A stretch of DNA of 64,000 nt, from the NCBI RefSeq assembly GCF_007971385.1, contig NZ_CP042434.1, positions 3,906,001 through 3,970,000 of the forward strand, read 5' to 3'. The notes beneath the pieces are model-generated. The model saw nothing but the letters and a program-made list of their open reading frames with translations, was not told the origin of the DNA and made no database searches. Of the stretch, positions 18,962-28,533 are shown piece by piece. Position 1 is the first letter of the stretch, and each line of letters begins with the position of its first letter. This stretch comes from Arachidicoccus ginsenosidivorans. Lineage in GTDB: Bacteria; Bacteroidota; Bacteroidia; Chitinophagales; Chitinophagaceae. The position numbers and the translations under genes were made by a program.

Positions 18962-20001
18962 ATGCCTGGACTACAACAAATAAAATTATTCAAGTACCCT
19001 TTTATATTCAATAGCAATGAAAAGGCAGTGGCTACAGCTGGAAGCAGACTAGGGGCGCTAATAATCGGTACTTTATTGTTGGGCGGGCCAGCAACTTGCA
19101 GGCACAATCCGATTTGCCTGTGGGCGGTACGCACAATAGCAGCCATCTAAAGCCGCCCAATAAGCTACCCCAGCAATCAGCAAGGTTAATTTCAGGGTAT
19201 GTTTATGAAACATTCACGTCTAAAAAGCCAGTACCAGCAGCTATCATTAAAGTGTCTGATGGGTTTACAACCTCGACAGACAAAACAGGGTTTTATCAGA
19301 TAAATTTAAAAAGGGGTGATACGGTTCGTTTTTATGATCCAACCGGCAGGCTTGCCGTTACTTACCCAGCTGCATACCTGTTGTTTTATCAGCATTTTAA
19401 TGTGTATTTGCAAGATCCCGAATATTTAAAGGGACAAATGGATTTGGGCCATGAATTAGCCGAGGTCAAAGTAACCGGACGTGATTATCTAAAGGATTCA
19501 CTGATGCGTAGGTACCTGTACAGCGATATTTTTGCATATAAAAAACCGACGCTTGCAGATGCGGTCACCGTTCCCAAAATCGGCAAAGTCCCTATTCCTA
19601 TTGCCCTAGGCGTAAGCGTATCAGGGGTTATCCGTTGGTTGCAAAGTCAGAAAAATAACAAAGATCTGCGCTTTAAGCAATTTGCATTTTACGCGGAAGA
19701 TGAAGGCTATATTAATCACCGGTTATCCCCCTCCACCATTGAGCTATTTACAAGAATAAAAGATGAAGATTCCATCCGCTATTTTAAGAACTATTACCGC
19801 CCAACTGCCCTGCAGCTAAGAGACATGAATGATTTGGAACTTGGGCAGTATCTGATGAAAAAGGCGCATGACTTCCGTATAGGTGCATTGCCACAGAACG
19901 CACCTTCTTTTCCAGATTATCAAAGGATGTATCAACATGCGCAAAATTTAAATGAAACGAAAACTTCAGAAGATACAACCTTGCCTGTTAAACAAAGATA
20001 G
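18962..20001 (+). CDS. Secreted carboxypeptidase-like regulatory domain protein (single-base frameshift)
   Basis: Function unknown. Restoring one G in the run at 19081-19087 joins the upstream frame from ATG 18962 to the main frame and creates a convincing signal peptide ending GTLLLGGASNLQAQ. The mature part starts with an Ig-like CarboxypepD_reg domain (ISGYVYETFTSKKPVPAAII, then KTGFYQINLKRGDTVRF), as used in many Bacteroidota outer-membrane and periplasmic proteins. The second half (about residues 140-346) is not recognised; it holds KVTGRDYLKDSLMRR and a tyrosine/phenylalanine-rich region. Without correction the gene would need a TTG start at 19096 and would lack export, which is unlikely for this domain. 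Corrected length is 346 residues. Confidence 0.65.
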
Positions 20002-20164
20002 GTCGCGTTTGACCACTAAAAGATAGTGACGGGCAATCGCGTCAGCTGGATAAATAGACTGGTTTAAATCATCAAAATAATGCAAACGGCCTGCTCTGAT
20101 CAGCCAATTGGTGTTTATTAAATTTGATAAACAAATTGTGCTGGATGAAACAATTTTCAATAGG

Positions 20165-21666
20165 TTAGCGCCCCATCAGATAGACATTGTCACCACTGAT
20201 TAAAGAGACTTTATAAGAAATTTTTTCGGCGTTTTTGCTGCTGGGGATTTTGAGCGTGGCTGATTTTCCGGCACCAATTTTACCCGTCTGCAGGGTCTCG
20301 CCCTGAATAAATTTACCCTCCTTATCAAAATATTTGATTTCTACTACAGCAATATTCAAGTCCTCTTTGGAGGTATTATGTACTTTTATTTTTACGTTTT
20401 TAATACCTGGCTCAGGTGTTTTGTTTAGTGATAAGCCCACGTAATCTCCGATACTGGCGGCTTTTTTTGCCGGCGGTTTAGTAGTGGCTTTTTTGTGGGT
20501 GCTTTTGAAGCCTGATCCACCTCAGGTGTGTCGGTCTTATCTGTGGGTTGTTGCGTCTTTGCAGTTGCCTGCTTAGTTGGGGTGACTGGTGGCTCGCCGT
20601 CCTTTTTATCTTCACTCGCTTTTATAATGGCGGCTGGTGCTGTTGTACTTTTTGGGGCTGCTTGGACGGTGGCTTTTTTGGCCTGACTGCTATCTGAAAG
20701 AGCCTTAGCCGGTTTAACCTGATGGGTCGAGTCGCCGGTCGTGGGTTTTGAGGAACTGCCGTTAGCATGCGTAACAGGAATTGCTGCCGGTCCTTCAGGT
20801 TTTGCTGATGGACGGCTATTTTGTGTATCAGCTCCCTGATTTGCTTCATTTAGGGCGATCTCGCTGGAGTCTGCCCCATTAAGTCCGGTGGCAAGAATCT
20901 TCGGCGCTGTAAATTGTTTGTAGCCCCACCAGGCCAGAAAACCAATTGCACCAATAATGATAATTGGCAGAAAAAATTCTTTAAAAAAATGCGAATTCTG
21001 TGGCTTGGCCGTTGTCCGTACTGGTTTTGGGGTAGGGTGGTGTTTGACCTCCCTTAAAGGCGCTTCGTCCAGACTCTGGACCCGGCTTTGAATTTTAGGG
21101 TGGGCGTTGCCACTTGTTGCCAAATGCGCATTACTGGCTTGATTTGAGGCAGCAGGTGCGGAACCAACTAAGGGCTCTGTGCCTGCAATTTTATTGGTGG
21201 CAATCAGTCTTGCCCGTTCTTTCGCTTTTTCAGTCGCATTTACCTCCGTATGGTCAACTGGAGGTGTTTGGGCAGGTTTCTTTTTAGGTAGAGCAGAAGG
21301 CATCCGTTTAAAAGGAGAATTGCTATTGCCTGCTACGCCAGAATGACCGGAGCCAACCTGTTCATTGTTTGTTATATCGCTTTGCTGGTTTTTGTCCAGT
21401 TGTGTGTCTTTTTCTTTATACCCTTCCTTTTGGCCTTCTTTATGCCCCTCTTTTATTTCTATGAGTTGCTTATCGGCGGTAAATTTGTACTTTGGCTTGG
21501 GGGCGCTTTGAAGGGCAATCTGCAGTTCCTGGAAATAGCTCACTGGTTTCCAGTCGGAATCACCATCTAATCTGATCAGATCGTTGGTCTGTAGCCCTTG
21601 GCTGATGATCGCCTCCCTGGTGAATGGGCCGTTTTCAATGTTATTTCTGCGTAGCCAGTACTGCAC
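20165..21666 (-). CDS. GYF_2/DUF4339 membrane-anchored protein (single-base frameshift)
   Basis: Corrected length is 500 residues. The N-terminus (about 1-47: YWLRRNNIENGPFTREAII, then DSDWKPVSYFQEL) is a GYF_2 (DUF4339) domain, a probable peptide-binding module. A low-complexity linker rich in K/E, A and T follows. One transmembrane helix (FFLPIIIIGAIGFLAWWGY, about 231-249) divides the protein. After it lies a Pro/Lys/Thr-rich stretch and a C-terminal beta-rich domain (GIKNVKIKVHNTSKEDLNI, FxLYD-like). The frame is lost in the run of six A residues (plus-strand T6 at 20489-20494). One more base gives KKAASIGDYVGLSLNK and a continuous protein. The role is unknown; the layout suggests cytoplasmic sensing linked to an extracytoplasmic domain. 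Confidence 0.7.
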
Positions 21667-21880
21667 TTTTGTTTTAAAGGATTGACAATAAAATTAGGGA
21701 ATATCAAAGACTTAAAAAAACGAACTGTAAAATTAGGAATTTTTTATCCCACTAATGAACGAAAAAATGCTCAAATTACTCATTAGCAATTATTTTGCCA
21801 TTTTATTGAGCCCATTAAAAACGGGGTAGATATTTTGAAGCAACCGCCCTTTTTTAGTGTCTTTTTAGGTATAAATTTCG

Positions 21881-21910
21881 TAGCTTTACGCCTTACATGC
21901 AAGGCGTAAA
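21881..21910 (+). promoter_or_regulatory. gyrA promoter-proximal palindrome
   Basis: A variant -7 element TAGCTTTA (21881-21888) overlaps a perfect 10-bp inverted repeat TTTACGCCTT / AAGGCGTAAA with a 6-nt centre (21885-21910). It would form a 5' hairpin in the mRNA or a dyad operator, 27 nt before the gyrA ATG. Confidence 0.45.
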
Positions 21911-21937
21911 ATCGCTTTAGATATTTTTAATTAATAT

Positions 21938-24703
21938 ATGGAAGAAAATAAAGATTTATTACCCGAAGAAACGGGTGATCACGACCGGATTATTCCCGTC
22001 AATATTGAAACTGAAATGAAAACCGCTTATATCGATTATTCGATGAGCGTTATTGTTGGAAGAGCTTTGCCGGATGTCCGTGACGGTTTTAAACCCGTTC
22101 ATCGCCGTGTTCTTTACGCCATGAATGAGTTAAGTAACCACAGCAACAAACCCTATAAGAAATCAGCCCGTATTGTCGGGGAGGTGATGGGTAAGTACCA
22201 CCCGCATGGAGATTCCTCTATCTATTTTACGGTTGTTAGAATGGCGCAGGATTTTACCATGCGCTACACACTTGTAGACGGTCAGGGTAACTTTGGTACA
22301 CAAGATGGAGACAGCCCGGCTGCCATGCGTTATACGGAGATCCGTTTATCCAAGCTAGCCGAGACTATGTTGGAAGATATCGAGAAAGATACCGTTGATT
22401 TTCACCTGAATTTCGACGATTCCTTGCAGGAGCCCGGCGTGCTGCCTACGCGTATTCCGCAATTACTGCTCAATGGATCCAGCGGTATTGCCGTAGGGAT
22501 GGCCACCAATATGATGCCCCATAACCTGACAGAGGTGATAGATGGTTGCCTGGCCTATGTAGCTGATAGAGAGATCGTTATTGAAGATCTGATGAAAATT
22601 GTCAAAGCACCGGATTTTCCAACAGGTGGTATCATCTTTGGAATGGATGGCGTCAGACAGGCAATGATGACCGGCCGTGGCCGGGTCATGGTGCGTGGAA
22701 AATGCCATGTAGAGACCAAAGAATCAGGCAGGGAAAAAATTGTTATCACTGAGGTACCTTATCAGGTGAGTCTGGATGGACTGACAGATAAGATTGGTCA
22801 GCTGGCTACTAATAAGGTTATAGATGGCATTGCTTATGTTAATAATGAAACCAGTAAGCGCGGCGGTATCCGTATTGTCGTTGAACTGAAAAGGGATGCG
22901 GTTGCAAATGTTGTTATCAACCAGTTGTATAAATATTCAGAGTTGCAAACCAGCTTTGGTATCAATAACGTAGCGATCAGCAAAGGTCGACCTCGTACAC
23001 TGAATCTCAGACAGCTAATCTCTGAATTTATCGAGTTTAGAATGGATGTTGTTATCCGCAGGTCTAAATTTGAACTAAAGAAGGCCCAGGAAAAAGAGCA
23101 TCTATTAAGAGGCTATCTGATAGCCCTGGATAATCTGGATGAAGTGATCCGTATTATTCGCGAATCACCCAATCCGGCCGTAGCGAAAGAAAACCTGGTG
23201 TCCGCGCAGTTGAAATTAAAAAATTCTCAGATTATCCAGTTGCTGGGTGAAGTGACGGCTAATGAGTTTTTGGATGAAATTCAGGCCCAGGCCATTCTGG
23301 AAATGCGTTTGCAGCGTCTTACCGGCATGGAAAGAGATAAGATCCAGGCAGATTATAACGAACTGATGGAATTCATTGGCAAACTGAAGCATTTGTTGGC
23401 CAATGAAGATGCCCGTTATGAGGTAATCAAAGAAGAACTTATTGAAGTAAAAACGAAATTTGGGGATGAAAGAAAAAGCCTAATTGAATACAATGCCAAT
23501 GATATCAGTATTGAAGATTTGATTGAGCAGGAAGATGTGGTAATTACGATCTCCCATCTGGGGTATATCAAACGAACTTCCGCTACAGAATATCGTCAGC
23601 AAAGACGAGGCGGCCGTGGAGGAAAAGGCGCTGCTACCAGAAATGAAGATTATGTAGAGCATCTGTTTGTGGCTTCTACCCATGATACCATGATGTTTTT
23701 CACTGAAAAAGGCCGGGTATTCTGGCTGAAAGTATATGAAATACCGGAAGGAGAGAAAAATACGAAAGGCAGGGCTATCCAAAACCTTATTCAGATTCCG
23801 GGTGATGATAAGGTAAGAGCCATTATCAATGTCAAAAAACTAACGGACGAGGAATATGTTAATAACCATTTTGTTGTACTCTGTACCAAGAAAGGGATTA
23901 TTAAGAAAACTGCCCTCAAAGATTTTAGCCGTCCAAGAGCTACGGGCGTGAATGCAATTACGATTAACGATGGTGATGAGCTAATTGAGGCTATGTTGAC
24001 TGATGGAAATAGTGAAGTCATGCTGGCTATTAAGAGTGGTAGAGCGATCCGTTTCCCTGAAAGTAAGGTACGGCCTACAGGTCGGGGAGCCATTGGTGTA
24101 GCTGGCATTGAAGTAGATGCTTCAGACGATGAAGTGATTGGTATGATCCATGTTGATAAGGAAGATACTGATCATACGGTGTTGGTTGTCAGCGAGAAAG
24201 GTTATGGCAAACGCACACGTATCGTCGATGAAATGGGCGAAGACGTCTATCGGGTCACCAATAGGGGCGGTAAAGGCGTGAAAACAATCAATGTTACCGA
24301 AAAAACTGGCAAGCTTGTTGGTATATTAAATGTTACAGAAAAGCATGATCTGATTATCACTTGTAAATCAGGCATTACCTTACGTACGGATGTGGCTGCC
24401 ATTAAGGAGGCCGGCAGAAATACACAAGGGGTAATTTTGATTCGTCTGGATGAAGGCGATGAAATTGCGGCTATTTCAAAAATTGATGAGCAGCAGATGG
24501 AAGATGAGCAGGCAGTGGCAGAGGACGTTGAGGGTACCGAAATTACAACTATTACTGCCGATAATACTGAGGATGCACCGCAAGAGGCAAACACAGACAG
24601 CGTGGAAGGAGATTCGGCTGACAATAATCCGCAGGACAATAATAACACGGATGGTGATGATCAATCAACACCTGAAATTGAAGGTGAAGGTGAAGAGCAG
24701 TAG
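21938..24703 (+). CDS. gyrA: DNA gyrase subunit A
   Basis: A 921-residue type IIA topoisomerase subunit that breaks and rejoins DNA to introduce negative supercoils with GyrB. The N-terminal winged-helix region has [39 protein letters not shown] (quinolone-determining region, about 85-104) and [10 protein letters not shown] with catalytic tyrosine about Y132. The C-terminal beta-pinwheel carries [11 protein letters not shown] near residue 550, the GyrA-box signature that separates GyrA from ParC. The last 60 residues are an acidic, low-complexity tail. At the position of E. coli D87 this protein has phenylalanine. It is preceded by a palindrome at the promoter and followed by a TPR gene. Confidence 0.96.
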   Translation: MEENKDLLPEETGDHDRIIPVNIETEMKTAYIDYSMSVIVGRALPDVRDGFKPVHRRVLYAMNELSNHSNKPYKKSARIVGEVMGKYHPHGDSSIYFTVVRMAQDFTMRYTLVDGQGNFGTQDGDSPAAMRYTEIRLSKLAETMLEDIEKDTVDFHLNFDDSLQEPGVLPTRIPQLLLNGSSGIAVGMATNMMPHNLTEVIDGCLAYVADREIVIEDLMKIVKAPDFPTGGIIFGMDGVRQAMMTGRGRVMVRGKCHVETKESGREKIVITEVPYQVSLDGLTDKIGQLATNKVIDGIAYVNNETSKRGGIRIVVELKRDAVANVVINQLYKYSELQTSFGINNVAISKGRPRTLNLRQLISEFIEFRMDVVIRRSKFELKKAQEKEHLLRGYLIALDNLDEVIRIIRESPNPAVAKENLVSAQLKLKNSQIIQLLGEVTANEFLDEIQAQAILEMRLQRLTGMERDKIQADYNELMEFIGKLKHLLANEDARYEVIKEELIEVKTKFGDERKSLIEYNANDISIEDLIEQEDVVITISHLGYIKRTSATEYRQQRRGGRGGKGAATRNEDYVEHLFVASTHDTMMFFTEKGRVFWLKVYEIPEGEKNTKGRAIQNLIQIPGDDKVRAIINVKKLTDEEYVNNHFVVLCTKKGIIKKTALKDFSRPRATGVNAITINDGDELIEAMLTDGNSEVMLAIKSGRAIRFPESKVRPTGRGAIGVAGIEVDASDDEVIGMIHVDKEDTDHTVLVVSEKGYGKRTRIVDEMGEDVYRVTNRGGKGVKTINVTEKTGKLVGILNVTEKHDLIITCKSGITLRTDVAAIKEAGRNTQGVILIRLDEGDEIAAISKIDEQQMEDEQAVAEDVEGTEITTITADNTEDAPQEANTDSVEGDSADNNPQDNNNTDGDDQSTPEIEGEGEEQ

Positions 24704-24798
24704 TTAGTATGATTCTTGCAGTATTTGCGGGAATATTTTGATAATCAAATCAGGATTTAATTTAATTTAAAGACATTCAGTTAACAAAAAAAAACAAA

Positions 24799-26160
24799 AT
24801 GAAAAGGATTGTATTCTCATTTTTGCTGCTCGGTATTACCGCAGGAGCATGGGCACAAAAACCTGTCAAGTTTAAAAAGGATGATGTCGTCAAACTTTTG
24901 TTGGAGAAAAAATATAGTGATGCAAAAGATCTGATCGACAAAGTTTTAGCCAATCCTAAAGAACAGGATAATAAAGAAGCGATTACCTATAAAGCTGTTA
25001 TTTACGCAGATATTGCTGCTGATTCGGCATTGGGACCCAATAATCCAGATGCATTGCAGACAGCGGCTGCGACCCTGGATCAGCTGCAGCAAAATACAGA
25101 TACGGCTGCTTTTAATAAGCTGATGCGTGAGGATCAGGGCATAAATGCGGTATCAGTCGTATACTCTAAGTCTTTTAATAATGGTCTTACAAAATTTAAA
25201 GATACGGCCTGGGCGGATGCCTACAAAGACTTTTATAATGCTTACAAATGGGCAGGCTATATTACCCAAAATGGATTTAGCCAGAACCCTGACAAAAACG
25301 CAATAGATACTTTTACTGTATTATATACCGGCTTTGCAGCTCAAAACGCTTCCGGTTATGAACAGGAAAATGGGGGTTCGTTTAAAAATCCTGCAATGGC
25401 TGATTCTGCCATGTCGATGTACTTAAAGTTGGCGAACCGTAATATTGCGACCAAAGATATGCCTGCTATGTATCAGTATATGATCCAGTATTATCAGGCT
25501 AAAAAGGATAAAGAAAATGCAGATAAATATTTAGTCGTTGCGAAAAAAGCCTATCCAGATAAAACGGATCTATGGAATCAAATAGAAACGCAGGCTATGT
25601 TGGCCGGAGGCAGTGTAAAGGATATTGTTGCTAATTACCAGCAAAAAGATGCCGGTGGTCAAATGACTGAAACGCAGTATATCGAGATTGCGCAGACCTT
25701 GGCGAATGCAGAAAAATCTACGCAAGACACCGCTGAAATTGCTGCAGCTAAAGCTGCTTCCATGGATGCTTATAAGAAAGCATTTAACTTAAGTCAAAAT
25801 GGTATTTACGCCTTTAATGTCGGCATCCTCAATTATCAAAGGTTTAGTGAATTGGATGATGCGTTCTATGCCAATAAAGGGGAGGATGCAGCTAAGAAAG
25901 CTAAAAGAGCGGCAATTGAAAAGGAACAAGGACCAGTAGCAGATAGTTCTATAGCCTGGTTGACTAAAGGATTCGATATTTTATCCAATAAACAGGATAG
26001 AGATAAGAATGAACTGGTTTCTTTGAACCGCGCTGTAGATATTATTGCAAATCTTTACAACTGGAAAATGAATAAAGCCAGAGGACATGATCCAAAAGCT
26101 TATGATCAATATGACGCCTTATTTAAGAAATTTGATGCGCTGCATGAATCTTTCAAATAA
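24799..26160 (+). CDS. Exported tetratricopeptide-repeat protein
   Basis: A 453-residue protein with a signal peptide (MKRIVFSFLLLGITAGAWAQ). The mature part is helical with TPR-like repeats: LLLEKKYSDAKDLIDKVLA, AWADAYKDFYNAYKWAGYI, AMYQYMIQYYQAKKDKENA and YIEIAQTLANAEKS. Many lysines and alanines suggest a soluble periplasmic scaffold. It follows gyrA by 95 nt on the same strand and is closed by a strong terminator. Similar TPR proteins occur after gyrA in related genomes by my recollection, but the partner and role are unknown. Confidence 0.75.
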   Translation: MKRIVFSFLLLGITAGAWAQKPVKFKKDDVVKLLLEKKYSDAKDLIDKVLANPKEQDNKEAITYKAVIYADIAADSALGPNNPDALQTAAATLDQLQQNTDTAAFNKLMREDQGINAVSVVYSKSFNNGLTKFKDTAWADAYKDFYNAYKWAGYITQNGFSQNPDKNAIDTFTVLYTGFAAQNASGYEQENGGSFKNPAMADSAMSMYLKLANRNIATKDMPAMYQYMIQYYQAKKDKENADKYLVVAKKAYPDKTDLWNQIETQAMLAGGSVKDIVANYQQKDAGGQMTETQYIEIAQTLANAEKSTQDTAEIAAAKAASMDAYKKAFNLSQNGIYAFNVGILNYQRFSELDDAFYANKGEDAAKKAKRAAIEKEQGPVADSSIAWLTKGFDILSNKQDRDKNELVSLNRAVDIIANLYNWKMNKARGHDPKAYDQYDALFKKFDALHESFK

Positions 26161-26218
26161 TAAGCGGCACTAATAGCATTTTGAAATTAATTGATTAAGT
26201 TAGTGATTAATTAATTGT

Positions 26219-26283
26219 AAAGTCGGCCAGGAAAAAATCTTTATAGAATTCTATATAGATTTTAACCTGGCCGACTTTTTTTG
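26219..26283 (+). terminator. Terminator after the TPR gene
   Basis: 13-bp outer arms AAAGTCGGCCAGG / CCTGGCCGACTTT with an inner palindrome TATAGAATTCTATA, then a T-run. The whole forms one long hairpin. Confidence 0.85.
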
Positions 26284-26658
26284 CATAAAGGCCACCGCAA
26301 TATATTGCGGATAACGCTTGCCAAAACAGCAGATGATTGTTAGATCTCATTGTTGTTAGAGATTGTAAATGGGTTTAAAAGCGGATAGATTTTTTTTAAT
26401 TTTGAAGCAGGGATACTTTTCGTTTTTAGGTAAAACCGCTCTTTATTCGGTGAAATTTTGTTTTTTAAATGGAATTACATTAAACCTTCGGGGTAAATAA
26501 TCTATCTATAATGGTATAAAAGGGTAACACAAAGGCGCGTGGCCACCGCTATTGACACTCCCATATAAACCTGCATGAAACACGCCACTTACAGGCTAAT
26601 GCCAACTTTCAGGAGGTGCGATTTATGTAATTACATCATTTATTTAAAAAAAGGAAAA
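26284..26658 (+). other. Intergenic spacer upstream of the basic secreted protein
   Basis: About 375 nt. Visible are a 16-nt palindrome (CCGCAATATATTGCGG, 26293-26308) and AT-rich DNA. A longer frame from 26575 is not convincing as coding. There is an AAGGAAAA ribosome-binding-like stretch before ATG 26659. Confidence 0.5.
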
Positions 26659-27260
26659 ATGAAAAAAGCAATTTATATTTGGATGCTTTGCTTAGGTGGT
26701 CTGTTTTTTAGTCAGCAAAGTTTTGCGCAAAGGGCAGGGCAGAGAGAGGACATCATTCCAGTAAAGCCTATAAGAAAGCACAGAAGAATTATCGTAAAGG
26801 CCATGCAAAGGCTTACAAAAACATCCGTAAAAATAGGGCGCATTATAGTCATGGTAAGCGCAGCGTTTATACAAATAATCGTGGCCACTATAATCGCCGC
26901 CCGACGCCGCATTATAATAGCCATTATAATCACCCTAGCGTTGTGCGCCGCAGGGTAATATCTCATAGATTCAGGCCTGCACCTTGGGCTGTAAGGCGTC
27001 ATTATAATTACAATCGGCACGTATATTTTCCAGATTATCATGCCTTTTATGATGCGCGCAGGCATGGCTATGTTTACAGACATGGTGGCCGCTGGATTTT
27101 TACCCAGGTATTACCAAGCTTTATGGTAGGGTTAAATTGGAATAATGTCCGTATACAATATTTGCAAGGGGTGCCTGTAAATGCTTATCCACAAGATTAT
27201 TATGATACCTATGCCAGCAGATATCCCGCGGTATCCTTTCATCTGAATGTGAATCTTTAA
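26659..27260 (+). CDS. Secreted basic His/Tyr/Arg-rich protein (single-base frameshift)
   Basis: Function unknown. From ATG 26659 there is a signal peptide (MKKAIYIWMLCLGGLFFSQQ...FAQ). A one-base loss somewhere in 26731-26749 (probably a G) breaks the frame. With one base restored the mature protein is a highly basic, histidine- and tyrosine-rich region (KAYKKAQKNYRKGHAKAYKN, then HYSHGKRSVYTNNRGHYN) followed by a compact C-terminal domain (RRHGYVYRHGGRWIFTQVLP, then SFMVGLNWNNVRIQYL). Corrected length is 200 residues. Without the correction the N-terminal frame gives an Arg/Ile-rich run with no protein character, which supports the error reading. It may bind metal or polyanions at the envelope; that is inference from composition. 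Confidence 0.6.
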
Positions 27261-27290
27261 GAAAATGGGCGCATATTGATATTCAAAATG

Positions 27291-27334
27291 AACCAAAATA
27301 GGTTAACCTCAGCTAAGGTTAACCTATTTTGGTT
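27291..27334. terminator. Bidirectional terminator shared by convergent genes
   Basis: Perfect 19-bp inverted repeat AACCAAAATAGGTTAACCT / AGGTTAACCTATTTTGGTT, 6-nt loop. The rdgB stop codon (27319-27321) lies inside the second arm. Confidence 0.85.
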
Positions 27335-27900
27335 TTTAGAAATTCAATCAGCTGGGTAGTGGCCTTTTTACGGTGACTGAAAAGATTTTTTTCTTCGAGG
27401 GGCATCTGGGCAAAGGATCGTTCACTGCCCTCAGGGATAAAAACGGGGTCATAACCAAAACCATCAGTGCCCATTGGAGCATGAGTGATCTTTCCCGGGC
27501 AATTGCCTTCAAAATAGTAGGTCTCGTGGTCCCAGATCAAGGTGATGACTGTTCTGAAACGTGCCTTACGATTTGACTGCCCCTCCATTTGGGCTAAAAG
27601 TAGGGCTATGTTCTGCTCACTTGTGGCCTGATCGCCCGCAAAACGTGCACTTTTGACGCCAGGAGCACCATGTAGCGCGTCTACCTCAAGGCCACTGTCT
27701 TCACTAAAGCAATTTTTACCGGTTAGGTGTGCAATGGTCTCAGCCTTTTCCAGCGCATTATCTTCTAAGGTATTATGTGGTTCGGGTATTTCTATGATAA
27801 TCCCGGCTTCTTTTAAGGGTAAAATTTGCAGTTTATCACCGATCACCTTTCTGATTTCTTTAACCTTATTGGGATTATTTGTCGCAAAAATAAGTTCCAT
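27319..27900 (-). CDS. rdgB: XTP/dITP diphosphatase (non-canonical purine NTP pyrophosphatase)
   Basis: A 193-residue Ham1/RdgB protein that hydrolyses dITP, XTP and ITP to keep them out of DNA and RNA. It starts MELIFATNNPNKVKEIRKV, with the substrate-binding SxNxxK-like segment TNNPNK. FSEDSGLEVDALHGAPGVKS (about 65-84) has the conserved metal-binding acids, and GTDGFGYDPVFIPEG (about 143-157) and FSHRKKA complete the family pattern. Its 3' end lies inside the bidirectional terminator. The preceding gene on the same strand ends 17 nt away, so the two are likely one transcript. Confidence 0.95.
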   Translation of the reverse strand: MELIFATNNPNKVKEIRKVIGDKLQILPLKEAGIIIEIPEPHNTLEDNALEKAETIAHLTGKNCFSEDSGLEVDALHGAPGVKSARFAGDQATSEQNIALLLAQMEGQSNRKARFRTVITLIWDHETYYFEGNCPGKITHAPMGTDGFGYDPVFIPEGSERSFAQMPLEEKNLFSHRKKATTQLIEFLKTKIG

Positions 27901-27917
27901 ATGAAATTATACGAATG

Positions 27918-28481
27918 TTAATTTTTTAGGTGGAAAAATTGCTGTAGGGCGTTCCAAAGTTTCATTTTTTCAGCTTTTGCGGCCGGCGTTGCACTCATCA
28001 TGGCCCCAAGTGGCGCAGCCAGTAAAAGCTGATTTTGCCCTACTGCCTGGGATTGATAATGCGGAAAATTGAACTGCAGCTGAAGTTGTGCCGGACTGAG
28101 ACCAAAGAGTAGAAAATGGGTACATCCCGGATCATGTGTGAGCTCCTCCAAACTACGCGGTGTCCTGGCATAATTGATCAGTGCAATATCGTTGATGCTC
28201 AGTTTACAGGCCTTGAGGATATTGGTTAAAAATTCCAGCTCTTTTTCGCTAGTAAAAACACTTGCTTTGTCCTCAACGAGAATAGCGATCTTTTGGTGGT
28301 TTGAACCCAGCCACCATTTTGGGACTTCTACCTGTTTTTCAGCAACATTTGGCTTTTCTGGTGAATTAATTTCATTACCTTTGACTACCAATTTAGCTGA
28401 AGGCGGGGTTGACGGTTCTGTAATAACGAGCGTGTCTTTATATAATCCGGCTAACACGAATTCAGGCAATTGCGTATCCAT
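27918..28481 (-). CDS. Unknown protein upstream of rdgB; possible HolD (psi)-like
   Basis: A 187-residue cytoplasmic protein without signal peptide. The first 65 residues are probably disordered (Pro/Ser/Lys-rich). The rest looks like an alpha/beta fold: HQKIAILVEDKAS, FLTNILKACKLSINDIALIN (about 85-104), CTHFLLFGLSPAQL, QNQLLLAAPLGAM and AEKMKLWNALQQFF at the end. The order of helix (xLxxILKALxLSxxDI), strand with a Gly turn, a (L)xAPL loop and a C-terminal KxxLWxxLQxF helix recalls the DNA polymerase III psi subunit (HolD). This is a pattern impression only. It lies 17 nt upstream of rdgB and is divergent from ilvE. If not HolD-like, it is simply unknown. Confidence 0.55.
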   Translation of the reverse strand: MDTQLPEFVLAGLYKDTLVITEPSTPPSAKLVVKGNEINSPEKPNVAEKQVEVPKWWLGSNHQKIAILVEDKASVFTSEKELEFLTNILKACKLSINDIALINYARTPRSLEELTHDPGCTHFLLFGLSPAQLQLQFNFPHYQSQAVGQNQLLLAAPLGAMMSATPAAKAEKMKLWNALQQFFHLKN

Positions 28482-28533
28482 AATTATTGAATTATAAACA
28501 TTTGGTCAAATATACATTTAAATTTCAGATTTT

